From: Prunella strophiata
Taxonomy: Eukaryota > Chordata > Aves > Passeriformes > Prunellidae
Length of the DNA stretch: 64,000 nt
Assembly (NCBI GenBank): GCA_036583965.1
Contig: JAZBQD010000034.1
Location: 2,170,001-2,234,000, forward strand
Direction: 5' to 3'
Shown here: piece by piece, positions 35,751 through 49,182 of the stretch
How positions within the stretch are numbered: position 1 is the first letter of the stretch
Layout of the letters: every line of letters begins with the position of its first letter
Notes under the pieces: generated by a model
The model's input: only the letters and a program-made list of their open reading frames with translations
Database searches by the model: none
What the model was told of the DNA's origin: nothing
Made by a program: the position numbers and the translations under genes

Positions 35751-37173
35751 ACCCCTTTAGCAATTTTGTCCTTTCCTCTGGGCCCAGGTAGGAAAGGATT
35801 GCTTTTTAATGCTGGACTGGCCAACTGCAAGTCTCTTTATTACATTGAGGAACTTCTTGGTTCCAACCTAAAGTTTTCCACTTTCACCTGGTATTTAAAA
35901 CTATTAATTCAGAAAAACCCAGCAGAATCTCAGGAATAAGAGTTGGACAGGTTGGGATGTGTTCTCTTCACTCTCACATAATAACAGAGCCAGTTCCAGT
36001 ATATTTGCATGATAAGAGCAGAAGGACACACCAAGATCTGCACAGGCCAAAGTGGATCTGCCTCAGGAGTCCTGGGAAAAGCAGATTGGGACACCCTGGA
36101 ATTGCTGGAGGAGCTGGAATTGCTCAGGGAATCCAAAGGTACACTGGTAGCCTGGTGACCAAGAAGAAAAGAGAAGGAGAAAGAAAATGTTTTACAGTAT
36201 TTTTTGTCTTTTACTACCAGTTCCCCCATGTCATGCTTACCATTGTTTAGATTTAAAGCAAATGGAGGCACCTTGAATCATGTTCCTAATTTGTCCAGCA
36301 GGTTAGGGAGATGGTGGTGGAGCTGGAATACATGCAAAAGGGATACAACTTTTTTTTTCCATTGAGTCAGCAACATGCAGCCAGTGTAAACCACTTGTGT
36401 TTATTCCATGCCTTTAATCTGTCTGCAGTCTGTAGAAGAATACATCCCCAGAGTCTTTACTAGACCTTGAATTCGAGCAGCTGTCACTTTAAATTTATTT
36501 CTTCCTCTGTCTGGGAGCTATTTTAGTGCAAATGCCAGCACATGTGCTCTGAGCAAAGCTCCCAGGAGCAGCCACCATGACAGGTACATTCCCACATATC
36601 TGTATTATCTTCTTTCAACAGTCTTGAAGCTGGTGGCAAATATTTTTCCTTTTTGTGTATTTTTTGTCTTCTGTGTATTTTTTGGCCAGTTGTAGTGGTC
36701 CTTTTCCCCACTGCTTCCCAAATTCTCTTCTGTGGCATAAAGCCTTGGGTGCAGCAGCTCTGTAGAGTTTGGGGTGGTGGTGGGCTCACAGCAGCCAAAG
36801 ATCCAGGGGAAGGAGTAGCACAAGGACCTGTTCTAGGGATCTGACCCATTCCAGGTCTTCTCCACTGCAATCCTCCATGTCTGCATCTCTTGAGGTCCAT
36901 CCTGTTCAGTCAGCAATTGCTTTTCAATCATGAGAAAAGGAAATCTCGGACTCAGGAGTCACACTGCCTCATTTCTGGCTTTTTCATTGTTCCCTGAATC
37001 CCTACAGCCAATTCTCCAGCTCTGCCTCCTTCTGTGCCTGTTTGTGCTACATTATGAGATAGTGACCTCTACAAGAGCCTGGATTTCATTCCATTAGTCA
37101 TCCTGTCCCTCTACCCCGAATAAACTTGTGTTGTCATCATCCCTTACTCCCCAAAATATTTCTAGTTTTAGAA

Positions 37174-37250
37174 TTAGGAAGCCAAAGAAACAAGGGAAAC
37201 TTTAAATTCTAAAAATCAACCCCACTTGATTTGCTTGATGTTAACAATAA
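37174..37250. repeat. Copy 1 of a 75-bp dispersed direct repeat
   Basis: Matches 38090-38170 in the same orientation, at highest similarity around TCAACCCCACTTGA. No known family recognised. Confidence 0.7.
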
Positions 37251-38089
37251 CCTTTAATCTTTTCATCAACCTAGAAACCTGCATTCCTCCCATACCCAAA
37301 AAATAATCTGCTGGGATTCAAACTGGGAAGCAGAGCAGGGTGTGGACAAGGCTTAGGGAGAAGGGATCAATTAGGGAGCAATTTAACCAGGGGGGAAAAA
37401 ACCCCACAACTAATTTAACTTATTCACTCAGGACTTATTAATGACTGATCAATAACTACTTGACTCCAAAAACTGAACTGCTTGAAGAAGATTAGAAATA
37501 ACAAAAAGTAATTTTGCTGGGCTTTCTTGCTCTGTCTAAATCAATATTTCAGTAGCTTTGCCCTGTGAAGAGACAGAAGAAGAACCTCTGGCTAGACAAG
37601 CTTCCAGGAGCAGACATCCCTAATAGCCAAAGGGTGAGATTCCCCTATCAAAAAGGAAATGTTCGTGGTGCACACTGTCACCTTGGAGCTCATTGTCTGG
37701 GCTGTCTTGACAAAGAGACAGAAATAGGCCTTTCAAGGGTCACCTCATCTCACTCAGAGATGGGACAAATGACTAGAATTTCAGAAGAATTTATTTCCCT
37801 CTGATGGATATGAAAGGAGACTTGAAGATTAGATCAGGTGCAGATATCTGTGATGCAGACTTCTCAGATTAGGTGAGATGAGTCTCACTAGACTTTGTAA
37901 ATCTTGCCCACACACTTCCCATTTCTCCTATGTAACATGAAATACATAAACACTAGATACAATATTAAATATTAGATATTTTAGTCTTTAGTCTTTCTCT
38001 AATGAGAATAAAATTCCTTAGCAGATCACTTAACATGCTGTAACTGACTACAACTGCACTAATTAGGGAAAGGAGACTGCTGCCATAGG

Positions 38090-38170
38090 AACATTTAGAA
38101 GCCAGAAAAAAGAAGGCAGCTTTAAAATCTAAAAAATCAACCCCACTTGACTTGTTAGATATAAACAATA
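38090..38170. repeat. Copy 2 of a 75-bp dispersed direct repeat
   Basis: Partner of 37174-37250, same orientation; the core TCAACCCCACTTGA is identical. Confidence 0.7.
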
Positions 38171-41100
38171 CACACAGTGAATGTTTGTTGGTACTTGCTA
38201 TTAATAACCATCACCACATAGTCACGGGTTATTTTAACAACCTTATTCTAATTTAGCTGTAAGTGGCCAATGCCATACAGAGGATGTCATGTAGGCAGGG
38301 CCAAGAGCTGCAGTTCTTGATGAGCTCAGTCCATGAGGTGAAGGTGATCAGTTCTGAGAAATATTTCCCCCTTTCTTTACAACCCACAAATTCAATGTTT
38401 TCTCCTTTTATAAGTGTTTCATTTTCTAGACAGTTCTAAGCCATTCACTTGTTCACTGCAGCGTGCTGGGGGTGGGACTTCACCAGACACTAAATGTGTC
38501 TTGGTCTGTGACTTGTTTCTTGGTTGGTGCTAGTATTTATGTGTTTTTTTTTTCTTTTTTAATCTCTTGAAAAGCTGCTGCACTTGCTGCCCCCACCACC
38601 ACTTCACAACAACAGCAGTCCTTTCCCAGCTTTTCAGGGTGTGTTTAATCACCAGTGTCTGATCAGCAATGATCAGTTTATTGCTGGGGGCTCTGCTTCA
38701 AAATGTGCCTGTATTTTCAAGGCTTCACTGCTAGCCTGTGTTTAAATTGTGTATTTAGCTGAAGTTCACACAAGGTTCTTGTAGGAAGGATTGCAGCCTG
38801 GCACAATTCATGTAAAACCTGTGAGCTGTGCCTGGCAATGCCATTATTACTTTTACTGGGACACCAGGTACAAAAATGCTTATCCACTCTTTGATAGTTG
38901 TGCAACATGAATGTCCTCGTGTTTGAATTCAAAACAAAGTGGTATTAATTATATCCTGCCTACGGACTTCCCACTTCCAGGGGTGCAAAAGATTTGCAAT
39001 TTGGCTACAGAATTTTTTGAAAGCTTCATCTCCTCTTGAAAGAGCTATCAGTCTCAAGTGCCTTGTCCAAAAATACAAGTACTCATTATACTAATGAAGA
39101 AAGTGTAGCCTTATTTACAATTTAAAGAACTTCATATTTCAAGCTGCTCTGTTTGAATTAGTGGCTCTTACTTTACTTGTTTTTTCAGTGAGACTTCAGT
39201 GTTTGCTTTAAAAAGGTCAGTGGAGTTTAAAGAAGACTGTTACAGAAAATAATAAAGAACCTCATCGGGAAAGTCTGCTAAGTCTTCAACAGCATAATTT
39301 CATACTTGTGATTTGGAATAAAACTGTTTGTGACAGTTTGCAACACTGGGGACTAAGAAAACATGGATAACATTTCACATATTTTAAAACAAGGGATTTT
39401 CTTTTAGACTAAGTCTTCAAAAACTGCTTAGATTTTCTTACCTGGTACTGTTCAGGAAAAAAAGAGCTCAAAAGCCAGCATTTAGACCAACATCCAGCTA
39501 TGTGAGGTCCCATCTTAGAAATGCCTTCCTAAAAATTTTCACACGGAAAGAAAACAACAGATTTCTTGTAGGAAATAAATTTTGCATAATAAGGATCATA
39601 ACTAACATCAAATACTACCTGATTTCTTTTCTGCCTCAGAGAGCTGGTGATTTATTGATAACAATTCTCTGAGCCATTACTGGGGAGAAGTAAATCAGAA
39701 TGAAAAGGCATAAAGAACAGAAAAGGCCATCTCTCCTAACAAGTGAGAGAGCATCTCCTCCAATACAACAAGGAAACTAAATATTTTTCCAGCTGCTTCA
39801 TCAGGCTCCACTTAGTTTTCTAAACTTCGTAAGCAGACAGCTACCAAAATTTCCCAGTTCTGGACAATTACTCTAACAGCAGTAACACCACTTCTTGTAG
39901 GATCTGGTGTGGTCACACCCAAAGAACAAACACTTTAATTAATATTGCTTGGGTGGAAAAGGAACAGTGCCTGTAAATGCCTTGAGTCTACACAAACCTT
40001 TTCTTACCCATATCCACAGTAAGCCATGGTAATCTTATATTAGCAGGGGAAAAGAGTGGTCACAGTGACCTTGTTGGATGTGTTTGAGGAAGAAGCCCAG
40101 CTATGAGGCTGCAGCAGAAAATGTCTTGCACTGACAGAAAAAAGAAGTGTATGCAATAATCCACTTTTTCCAAAACATGCCAGCAAAGACAAACTTGCCC
40201 CCAGCTTTTATTGTGGAATGCTACATTTCATTACTGTTAAAAACTAGAGGTTGATGAAAGACCTTGTGCCATTTGCCCACTGCATGATCAAATTCCTGTT
40301 TTATTTCTGTTATTTCCTGCTTGTTCTTGTTACACAGAAGATGAACTTGACAGCGTGTCTCCATTTTGAGGGGCTGTCCTAAGTTGCCAGTCAGCCAGAG
40401 AAATGTGAACTGCCACATCTCAAAGAGCTGAAAATGGTGAAATGAAACATTCATAGTTCAAAAATCAATGCCTTTAACTCTTTCATTTTTTACAGAAAGG
40501 CTCCTTTATCTACAACTCTCTCCCGCATTTTTTCATGTGCCAAAAATTCCAATTCTTTTCTAATAATTTTTGACACTTTCTCTGAGACTATTTCCTGAGA
40601 ATAGGACAATCAGGGCTCTAGAGAAAAAAAAAAAAGAGAAAGTGTGTCATGTATGCAATTTCATATTAAAGGAAACAGTTCAGAAGAACTGTGCTGATTA
40701 TGTGAGCAATTGAAAAAGAAACCACTGCAAAATTTCTAGTCTTTTGCACCAGGGAACTTTGGAATGAGCTGCTTGAAAGTAGGATTTAGGACTCTAATGT
40801 ACATGCAGCATGTACATGGCCTTGACAATTAGATTTGTGACATTTCCCTATCCTGCACTAAACTGCAGTTGGCAGTGGCATTATTTTGATTATTGCATGT
40901 CAGTGTGGCCCAAGTAAAAGATTTCATCAGAGTCCAAGCTTCAGTACACCCCACTGTTAATAAAAGGGTGACTTTTATGAGATAAGAAACAGGCCCTGAG
41001 AAGCTGTGAGAACATTGAAGGGAATGAGAAATTGCTAGATAAGTATCTGTCAAAAATGACTGCAAGAAATGAGAACATTTCTGGACAGGTTTCTTACGTG

Positions 41101-41213
41101 CTGTGCATGGATTTTCAGTAGTGATTGTTATTTTATCAAAGTATTGGCCCATAGGCTTCATCTGAAATGGCTGTTCTTCTTTGTTAAGTATAAAATAGAC
41201 CTTTGGTGTGATG

Positions 41214-41584
41214 ACAGGCTGAGAAAGTTGGGGCTGTTCAGCCTGGAGAAGAGAAGGATGCATGGAATCCTTAGAGCAGCTCTCCAGTGTCAGAAGGGGC
41301 CTACAAAGAATCCAGAGAGGGACTTTTCATCAGGACCTGACAAAAACCAGTGGGTTCAAACTGAAAGTGGGGAAATTTAGGTTAAATATATGGAAGAAAT
41401 TCCCCCCTGTGAGGGTGGGGAGGCCCTGGCTCTCTGGAAGTGTCCAAGGCCAGGTTGGACACTGGGGCTTGGGGCAACCTGAGATAGAGGAGAGTGTCCC
41501 TGCCATGGCAGAGATTTGGAACTGAATGGGCTCTAAGGTCTCTTCCAACCCAAACCATTCTGTGATTCTGTTCTATGATTCTTT
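41214..41584 (+). mobile_element. CR1 LINE 3' end, about 370 bp
   Basis: A longer CR1 end: GACAGGCTGAGAAAGTTGGG, GGCTGTTCAGCCTGGAGAAG, CAGGACCTGACAAAAACC, GGCCAGGTTGGACACTGGGG and the terminus AACCATTCTGTGATTCTG then TTCTATGATTCT. Plus orientation, moderately diverged. Confidence 0.95.
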
Positions 41585-44500
41585 ATCTTCATTCAAGTAC
41601 AATACAAAAATTGGCTCAGGTACCTTCAGTGACTGAGTATTTTTAACACCTCTTGGAACTCTGGAGAGAGATATGTGAAAGAGACTGAGCCACTTTGCTA
41701 AATTAGTGGGCAAAGAGCCTGAAATTTGTGTAAGGAAAATAAAAAAAAGACTGGAATGGTAAGTAAACAGTAAAAAGCAAATCGATGGTTTTATGAAAAA
41801 TTAGTCTTGTCAAATAAGTGCAATACAATTTTTAATCACTCATTGGCCTGATTTATATAGAAAAGTGTGTTAACAAAAAACCCAATCAATTTCTGTGCCT
41901 TAGTTTTCCACAACAGTGATGATATATAATAAAGTTGTAATTGAATATCCTGATGATACCCACAAGGGCCATTGAAAGATTCTGGCTACAAAATATCTTA
42001 CAACAGATAGAACCAAATAACCAGTGAGAATTTTTGGCATCTTCTGTACATCCTCAGGGAATTTCTTCTTCACCAAAGGCTGCTAAATGAATAATGTATA
42101 AGAAGACACAAAATTACTTAAGGAAAAACATGCAGGTGGCACACACTATCAGGAATGAGACAGGTCAGTCACACAGACTAAACTCAACTGCTTTGGAAGG
42201 TGGAGAGCAACAGAAACACATCTACTTTAGGACATCCAAAGGCATTATCTTTTATGATCAAGAATGTAGGTCATGTGTCTGACTGGAGGAATCACATCCA
42301 TGACAGCCATGGACTGAAAAGGGCTTTGGAGCAGTCACTGAATGAATCCAGGGGAGCTCGTGCTGAGCATGTCAGCTGGGACTGTCCTGGATGTGTAAGT
42401 GTTGCTAGGGAAGGATTGGGACAATGGTTAGGGGAGTTTGGGGATGTTTGACTTCTTTTGTGTCAGCCATTGGCCACTCAAATTTACAAATGGCTAAAAA
42501 TCCATGAGCCATGTGTTGCCAGGAAGGAGGGACATGGCCTTTCAAAGCATTTTTATGAGATTTCTGGAACAGAACTTGGGGTAGATGGGTGAGTTGGAGA
42601 GCAGAAGAGAGGGTGACATGATGGGCTTAGACAGGAAGTGTTTGGACAGTTTTTTAATTTTAAATGTGTGTCTAGACATGGGCAGAAATCCAGTCTTGCT
42701 GAATATGCCCAGTTCTGCCCTTCAGAGGAGCTGGAGCAGGGGAGGAGATGGAAGTACACAGAAAATTCAGGAAGATGTAGTTTCCTCCATGCATTTAAAA
42801 AAGGCTACAGGACTCATGGTTGAGCTAACTTGCCAGAGCAGAGGAAATGACCTCATCCAGCTGCACAGGCAGGAAGAAAGTTGTGATCTTTCAGGATGGG
42901 ATGAACCAAATCATTATTTGCCCTGTGGGTGAGTAAGCATCAGATCATCTATCCCATTTGCCACCAGAATGCCATCATTGATTAGCTGCATGTATGGATT
43001 TTGGGGCCAGCCCTATGCCTTTACACAGAGCAGGTACCAGCAGCCCACAGCCCACTGGCACCTCCAGCCAACAACAGAAACACTCCTGGTGCAGTGCACA
43101 CATGTCCTCACTCATTGGGTCAGGGAGCATGGCCAGATGCTCCTGGGGTTTAAGAGATTTTGGTACAAACCTCTGTGCAGGGGAAGGACAAGACTTTGCA
43201 CAACATAAATTACCCTGTGGGGTGTGCAGCCCTCCTGTGAGTGCTCATGGCACGGTGGAACATCTGGGCTGCACACACACCTGCAGTCTGCCTGTGACCC
43301 AGTTCTTGTCTCCCACAGCTGCACAGCTCTGGCAGCCACGGTGGCAGCAGTGCTTCACCACAAAACTCATCTACTGGAGGGGTTTTGCTCTGGAAGTTAA
43401 TCAATGCAGAACTAACTGCACCATCAATATTGATCAGGCTGTGGAGGCTTTGGCAGCCCTGCAATATCCTGCTCCTTCCAGGCTGCTTTGCAGGAGCCTG
43501 TGTGCATATTAATGAATGAACCTGGCAGGTTCACAGAGGAGCCCAGCAGGGCACAGTAAGGGCCTAAGCTAAGATGCTTCATAGGAATTTTAATTTTTTT
43601 CTTAGATACTAAAAAAATGGAGCAATGTAACTCACAGGTCAGCAGTTCTTGCCATGAGCCCAACAGCATATTTGACAGCTTTAAAGATGATATGGGCTGT
43701 GCATTTGTGAAAGCCTGCTTGACCCAGGGGGCCATTAGCAAGCTCTGTAAGCAGACCAGCCACTCCCTATGACTGAAAGTAAGTGCATTTAGTGACCTGG
43801 ACTGACCTGTCACACTTCCAATCTCTGGTACCTTCTAATGTTGTGAAAGAATTCAGTCACATAACCCTTTTATCACTTTCTAGCTATTAAATATCTCTTT
43901 GCTGGTGCTGCTGCTCAGAATCTGACTCAATGTGGCCAGCTGGGACCCACTCTTGTGCATTTGAAGGGAGCCTGAGGATAAAATAAAACTGGTTTCACCT
44001 TTTTGTGTTGTTTGCTCCTTGAGAACAGAAGGAGGTGTTTGTGCCTGCCATTTTCAGTGCAGTCACCCTTCAGGGGAAGATGCAGCTCATCTTCAGGATT
44101 GTATTTATATTGTGACTGCACTAAAGTAGATTAACAAGAGATTGTTACAACGTAGCTTTGGAAAGATTAAGGTAGCTTTTGTGGTGCTTGGTGGCTGATT
44201 ATATTTGTACAAAGAACTTTCTGAGTCTACAAGTAGCTGGACTAACACAATTTACACACCCTTGGGGTTTGGCAGATCCTCTTTATTGTGTAAACACCCA
44301 TCAGGAGCTTTGTGGATCATTTCCTCAAATGTTAGTACCTAAGTGTTGCATAATCCCCTTTTAAGCATGTAAGAAGACAAGCAGATTTTGGGCTAGATTT
44401 TTCATTATTTTAGGCTTGTCTCTTATCTAGCATACACCTCAGGAAACTTCTGTCCTGAAGGTGAAAGGTGAGAGCAAGTTCAGCAAAGTTAAGCCCCTTG

Positions 44501-46170
44501 TCCTGTCACCACGTGGTGCTGGATGAAACTGCTCACAGCTGGGGTTCAGAGCATCTGGGAAGAGCCAGACTGAAAAAGCTGCTCTAGACAGGTCCTGAGC
44601 CTCTTGTGCCAGCCTGGAACAAGATCCTGGGTCCTCACTGAGCCTAAGGCTGTTAGCACCACAGGTGATGAGGAGGAAGTTGGACATCAGTCAGTGAAGG
44701 CTTGAACAGTGCAGATAATTTGGGGGTAGAAGTGGGAATGTATGGAAGGCCTTAAGTGCTAACTTAGAGTTGATTTGATTTGTAATTGCTCAGAACATCA
44801 GTCCACTGAGAGATGTCAAGAAGGATTCTTTAAACACCTACAGAGGGAAGTTCTTCAAGGTAGGGAGTGATTCATGGCTCCCTCAGTGGGGACTAAGACA
44901 CACTGGGGGTTTAGTTAGGATATTTTCACTCCAGCTTCCCCCAGAACCACACACATTGCTCCCACTGAGTCTGCACTAAATAGAATTTGAGCTACTGAAA
45001 AGCTGAAGGATTTATCTAACAGGAAAACTATTGCAGGATTAAAAGTCTAGGCTGGCTGTGATTGATGTGTTTTAACAATTACTACGTCTTGTCTGCCTTG
45101 TTGTGCAGCACCATTCCTGTAATTAATGGGCAAGGACTTTCTAATTCTCCTCAGTGTAGCTCAGGTGGTGCCAAGACACTCGAGGTGTCCATAAAATATT
45201 GCCAAAGGAGCTGGAGTGGAGCTGCCAGGGCCAGCTCTGTTCCCCCACCTCAGTGTTGAAGCCTGAAATCACATGCAATGCCCCAGCAGTGATGCACCAG
45301 CCACTGCTGAGCTCCCAGGGAGCCCCTCAGGGTCTCACACTTGGTTCAGGCTCAGGCATGACTCCTGCTGGGATGGCACCCTGGGGACATGAGCACTCTG
45401 TGCCCCACAGGTGTGCCCACACCCCATTTGTGTGGGGTGTGCCTGTTGCCATGGTGGGCCTGGAGGAGAACATTTCTCACCTGGAGCCTAAATGGGATTT
45501 TCTCTTCAGGATTCCTGCTCCCCACAGGTCCCCCCACCACAGTGAAGGAACAAGGGAGATGAGGAGTGGGAGTGACACAGACTGAGGGCTGCTCTATTTG
45601 GTGTGAAGGCCAGCTTAGTATTTCTGACCCTCTGTCAAGGTTTTAAAATCTGGTTTTCAAGCCTAGCATGTCTGTTTTGTAATATGCTTCAGACATCAGT
45701 TCCTAAATGTGGCTGAGTCACTCACTGTCTCTTTGCAGACAACAGTGACACAGCTCTGGGCACCACTGACAGGCAAACACTTTTAATATTTTCAAGCTGT
45801 GTGGCGTTCTGAGAGATGTTTACTTCACCACATCTCTGTCATCTTTTGATGTTAATACCTGTGTCAGAGTGATTTCATGGAGGCTGTCCTGGGATATGAA
45901 AGGGAATCCATGGTGCAGTGTCAGATATGCTCTTCTCATGTGGCAGAGATAATTCTGTGGTACTTCATGCTGAAGGATTTCATTCATTAGTTCTCAAAGC
46001 CAGCCTAAGGCACCTGGACTACAAATATTCTAGAAGTTTGTGCCTAATGTCACCATAGTAGAATCACTTTGAAAAATCTGATTTTCATTATACCTAAGCA
46101 GTATTATCACTGACTGGGTATTGAAGTGTTCTGTACAACAAAATAACCATGTCCCAGGTTTTTATATATT
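41585..46170. other. Spacer, no gene seen
   Basis: No supported gene. A 172-codon plus-strand frame at 42994-43512 lacks any recognisable domain. Some GC-richer patches (43000-43500, 45200-45590) have no CpG enrichment. Confidence 0.45.
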
Positions 46171-46610
46171 GAATCATAGAATGGTTTGGGTTGGAAGGGA
46201 CCTTAAGTATGATCTAGTTCCACCCCTTTTGTTCTGGGCAGGGATACATTCCACTAGACCAGGTTGCTCCAAGCCCCACCCAGCCTGTGCCAGGGCCTCC
46301 CCACCCTCACAGGGAAAGAGTTTTTTCTAACAAATAATCTAAACTGACAATCTCTTCATTTGAAGCCATTTCTCTTGTCCTGTCACTCCAGGCCCTTGTA
46401 AATTGTCTCTCTCCATCTTTCTTGCCAGCTCCCTTCAGGCCCTGCAAGGCCACACTGAGGCACCCCAAAGCTTCTCCTCTCCAGGTGAACAATGCCAGCT
46501 GTGCCAGCCTTTCCTGCCAGCAGAGCTGCTCCATCCCTCTGCTCATGCTGGAGCCTCCTCTGGCCTGGCTGCAGCAGCTCCAGCTCCTCCCTGTGCTGGG
46601 CAGGTTTAGG
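46171..46610 (-). mobile_element. CR1 LINE 3' end, about 440 bp
   Basis: Begins GAATCATAGAATGGTTTGGG and GGTTGGAAGGGACCTTAAG, and continues through TCTTGTCCTGTCACTCCAGG and TCTCCTCTCCAGGTGAAC. Minus orientation. Confidence 0.95.
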
Positions 46611-49180
46611 GTTAATGGGGCAGAGGGGCAGAATCCCCTCCCTCATGCCCTGGGATGAGCCCAGGTCAGGTTTGTCATTCCCTGTAAATGTTTGGATGCA
46701 CACACCCCCCACCCTGCAAATGCAGAGCAGTGACACTGGATCCTGCAGGGATCCCTCTGGGGGTCCACAGAGAGGAGAATGAACCCAGGAGAGGAGAGAG
46801 CACAGCATCCCTATATCCAGAGCTAATGGAAAATTAATGTATATGCTATCAGTATTGATTCCATAGCATGCTGGTTAAAGCTGCACTAGGTCAGTTCAAT
46901 GTGATAAAGCATTTATCCTGTCAGTGCTGTGCTCTGCATCCTCTGTCTGTTCAGTTTTGGGGCAGCCAAGCCAGCCACTCAGGCATGTGTGAGCCTAATT
47001 CTGATTCCAGCCACCACATGAAGCCCTTCCCATCCAGGATTTATTACTGCTGTGCTTGGAGCCCTCAGCTCTGCTTTCCAGAGTAGCTGTTTGCTTCATG
47101 CAGGTTCAGTGGTGTGTGATACCAAAACATTGTCAGCTGTTCACTCTTTTCTCCTTCAGAGACTTGTAAAGGAAGAAACCAAAGCACTTCAGGGTACACT
47201 CACTTCCAAAGCCAAACTTTTGATTAAAGTTTGATATTTCTGCATATTTACAGGAGCCTTAACAGAACACAGGACTCTTGGCACTGTCTTTAAAAGGTGT
47301 CTGTGTTGAGGAGCAGTCAGTAGTTTCTAAGCAATCAAGTAACAGCAAAACTGAGGAACCTGCTCATTCTTTAGGACTCAAATGAGGAAAATGGCTCAGC
47401 TCCTTCCTTAATATTTGTCTTACACAAGATCCACAAAACTGCTAGGGGAGAATTGGATTTGGAAGGAAAATTGTACCTGGTTTATTTTACCCAGTTGTTG
47501 ACACAAGCAGGTCTTGAATGAGTGAAGTAGAAGCAGAAATGAAAGAAGATTCTGAAAGGTATCAAAACTACCTGCAATTAATTTCATAACTGATCTTCAT
47601 ATATGAAATTTGGGAAAGGCATTTTGGGTTCTGTGTTCTTCCCCTGATGTGAGATGATGGGAAAACTTTTAGTCAGATCCCCTCGTATGATGTGCAATGA
47701 CCCATGGACTGAGCAGAAAGAAACTGCACAAGACTAAGTCTTAGAAGCCTAATGTAAAATGAGATATTTTTTTAATGACAGGATGTAATTAATATACAAC
47801 ATAGCTCAGGTTTATTGTTATAAAAGCCCAATAGTTTTCATCACTGATCTTGTATGCATAGAAACCAGAATTCCAAAGACAATATGCTTACAGGGAGTAT
47901 ATATAGGGATTCTGAAAGACATAAATTGTTTGAGTGGTAAAAAGCCCCAAAACTGTAATTTCCTTGTTAGCAAACTCTGCAGTGTATTTTGTCATGCTTA
48001 TTTCATTGTCAGCAGGAGGATTAAAGAATTTTTTTTTCTTAATTTGTGCTGCTATTAGCCACCTCTGGTTCTCAATTTCCATTGTTGAGTGGTGTTAAAG
48101 CAGTAACCCCAAAACTGTGGTGGAATGTGCAGATCCTGCCCCCACCTACCCCTGGTCCTCCAAAATTCCTTCCTGCCAAGGGTTCTTCCTCCTCCTGGAC
48201 ACCCAAAATCAAGCATGTCAATGGTATCATTAGTTATGAAATAGCCAAATTTCACTGTGGGCATCTCAGCATTCCAGTTGTCCCAGAGGGTCCAAATATG
48301 GAAAAATCTTTATAAAATCTGGTGAGGCAACTGATTCAGTCTTCTGGAAAAACAGTGACTGTGTGGGATGTATATCCTCCCAGTGCATCCCAGCCTCTTT
48401 TCAAACAATTCCAGCAAGAGCTCCTCCTCTCCTCTGAGAGTTTTTCCTCTCTTCTATCAGCTCTCCAGACAGGAATTATTATCATCATTGATAATCATGC
48501 TGGAATGATTATCTTCAGATTATGTTTTGTCTCCCCAGGCACACAAGCATACAGTCCCCCTGCAGTAAGCACCTGCAGCAAAGGCAGCATTGGTAAATGT
48601 AATTTTGTGTTTAAACCAGTAAATTGGAGATATGCTGCAGCTCTTGGTTCATTCTAATAGATGCAAGCCTTGGAAAACCAGCTGTGTATGGCCACTGATG
48701 AAAAATGAATGAGTCAGACTGGCTTGCATAGGGGAAAATGCAAGCACTCAAAAGAAAAACCAATATTCAATTAAAATCTAAAAATAATCAAGTGTAGAAG
48801 ATTCCTGTAAGAATTAAATCTTTGTACTGAATTTTTGCCAGAGGCATTGAGAGAGCTATTTTATGATGAATACATAACAACAGTATTCTTCTGTGTGTTT
48901 AAGCTACCACTGTAACTACAGTTGATGAACGTTTTGGGAGCTGTTGGATTAGTCACCAAATAAAAATAAACACCTAAATGTACTTGCATAGCACATTTGC
49001 ATAAAAGAACAGTTCCCTCCCCAAAGGTTTTTTCCTCTTGTCTAGCCTTTAAAAGTGAATCAAGGATTCTCTTTCTTAAGTAGCACCTTTTTACTGCCAG
49101 TAAAACAAGACTGGTAACAAAAGAAAACTCTAAATAGACCACATGAGGCCATTGGTGGTTCATGCTTTGAGATATGAATT
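46611..49180. other. Spacer downstream of the alpha cluster, no gene seen
   Basis: Unique DNA without supported genes, leading into the presumed end of the alpha 3' UTR. Confidence 0.4.
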
Positions 49181-49182
49181 CT

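Larger units (their letters stand above)
34031..41213. other. Long spacer, no gene seen
   Basis: About 7 kb of AT-rich mostly unique DNA. It holds the 36-bp tandem duplication, a 75-bp direct repeat pair (37174-37250 and 38090-38170) and an A/C-rich stretch at 35636-35750. Short frames lack domains. Confidence 0.45.

Noticed and set aside
42994..43512. 172-codon plus-strand frame
   Set aside because: No family resemblance; length is compatible with chance in this composition.
45299..45330. CCACTGCTGAGC considered as the reverse complement of a QQW motif of an alpha constant exon
   Set aside because: Lies downstream of the last constant exon and the flanking codons do not fit.
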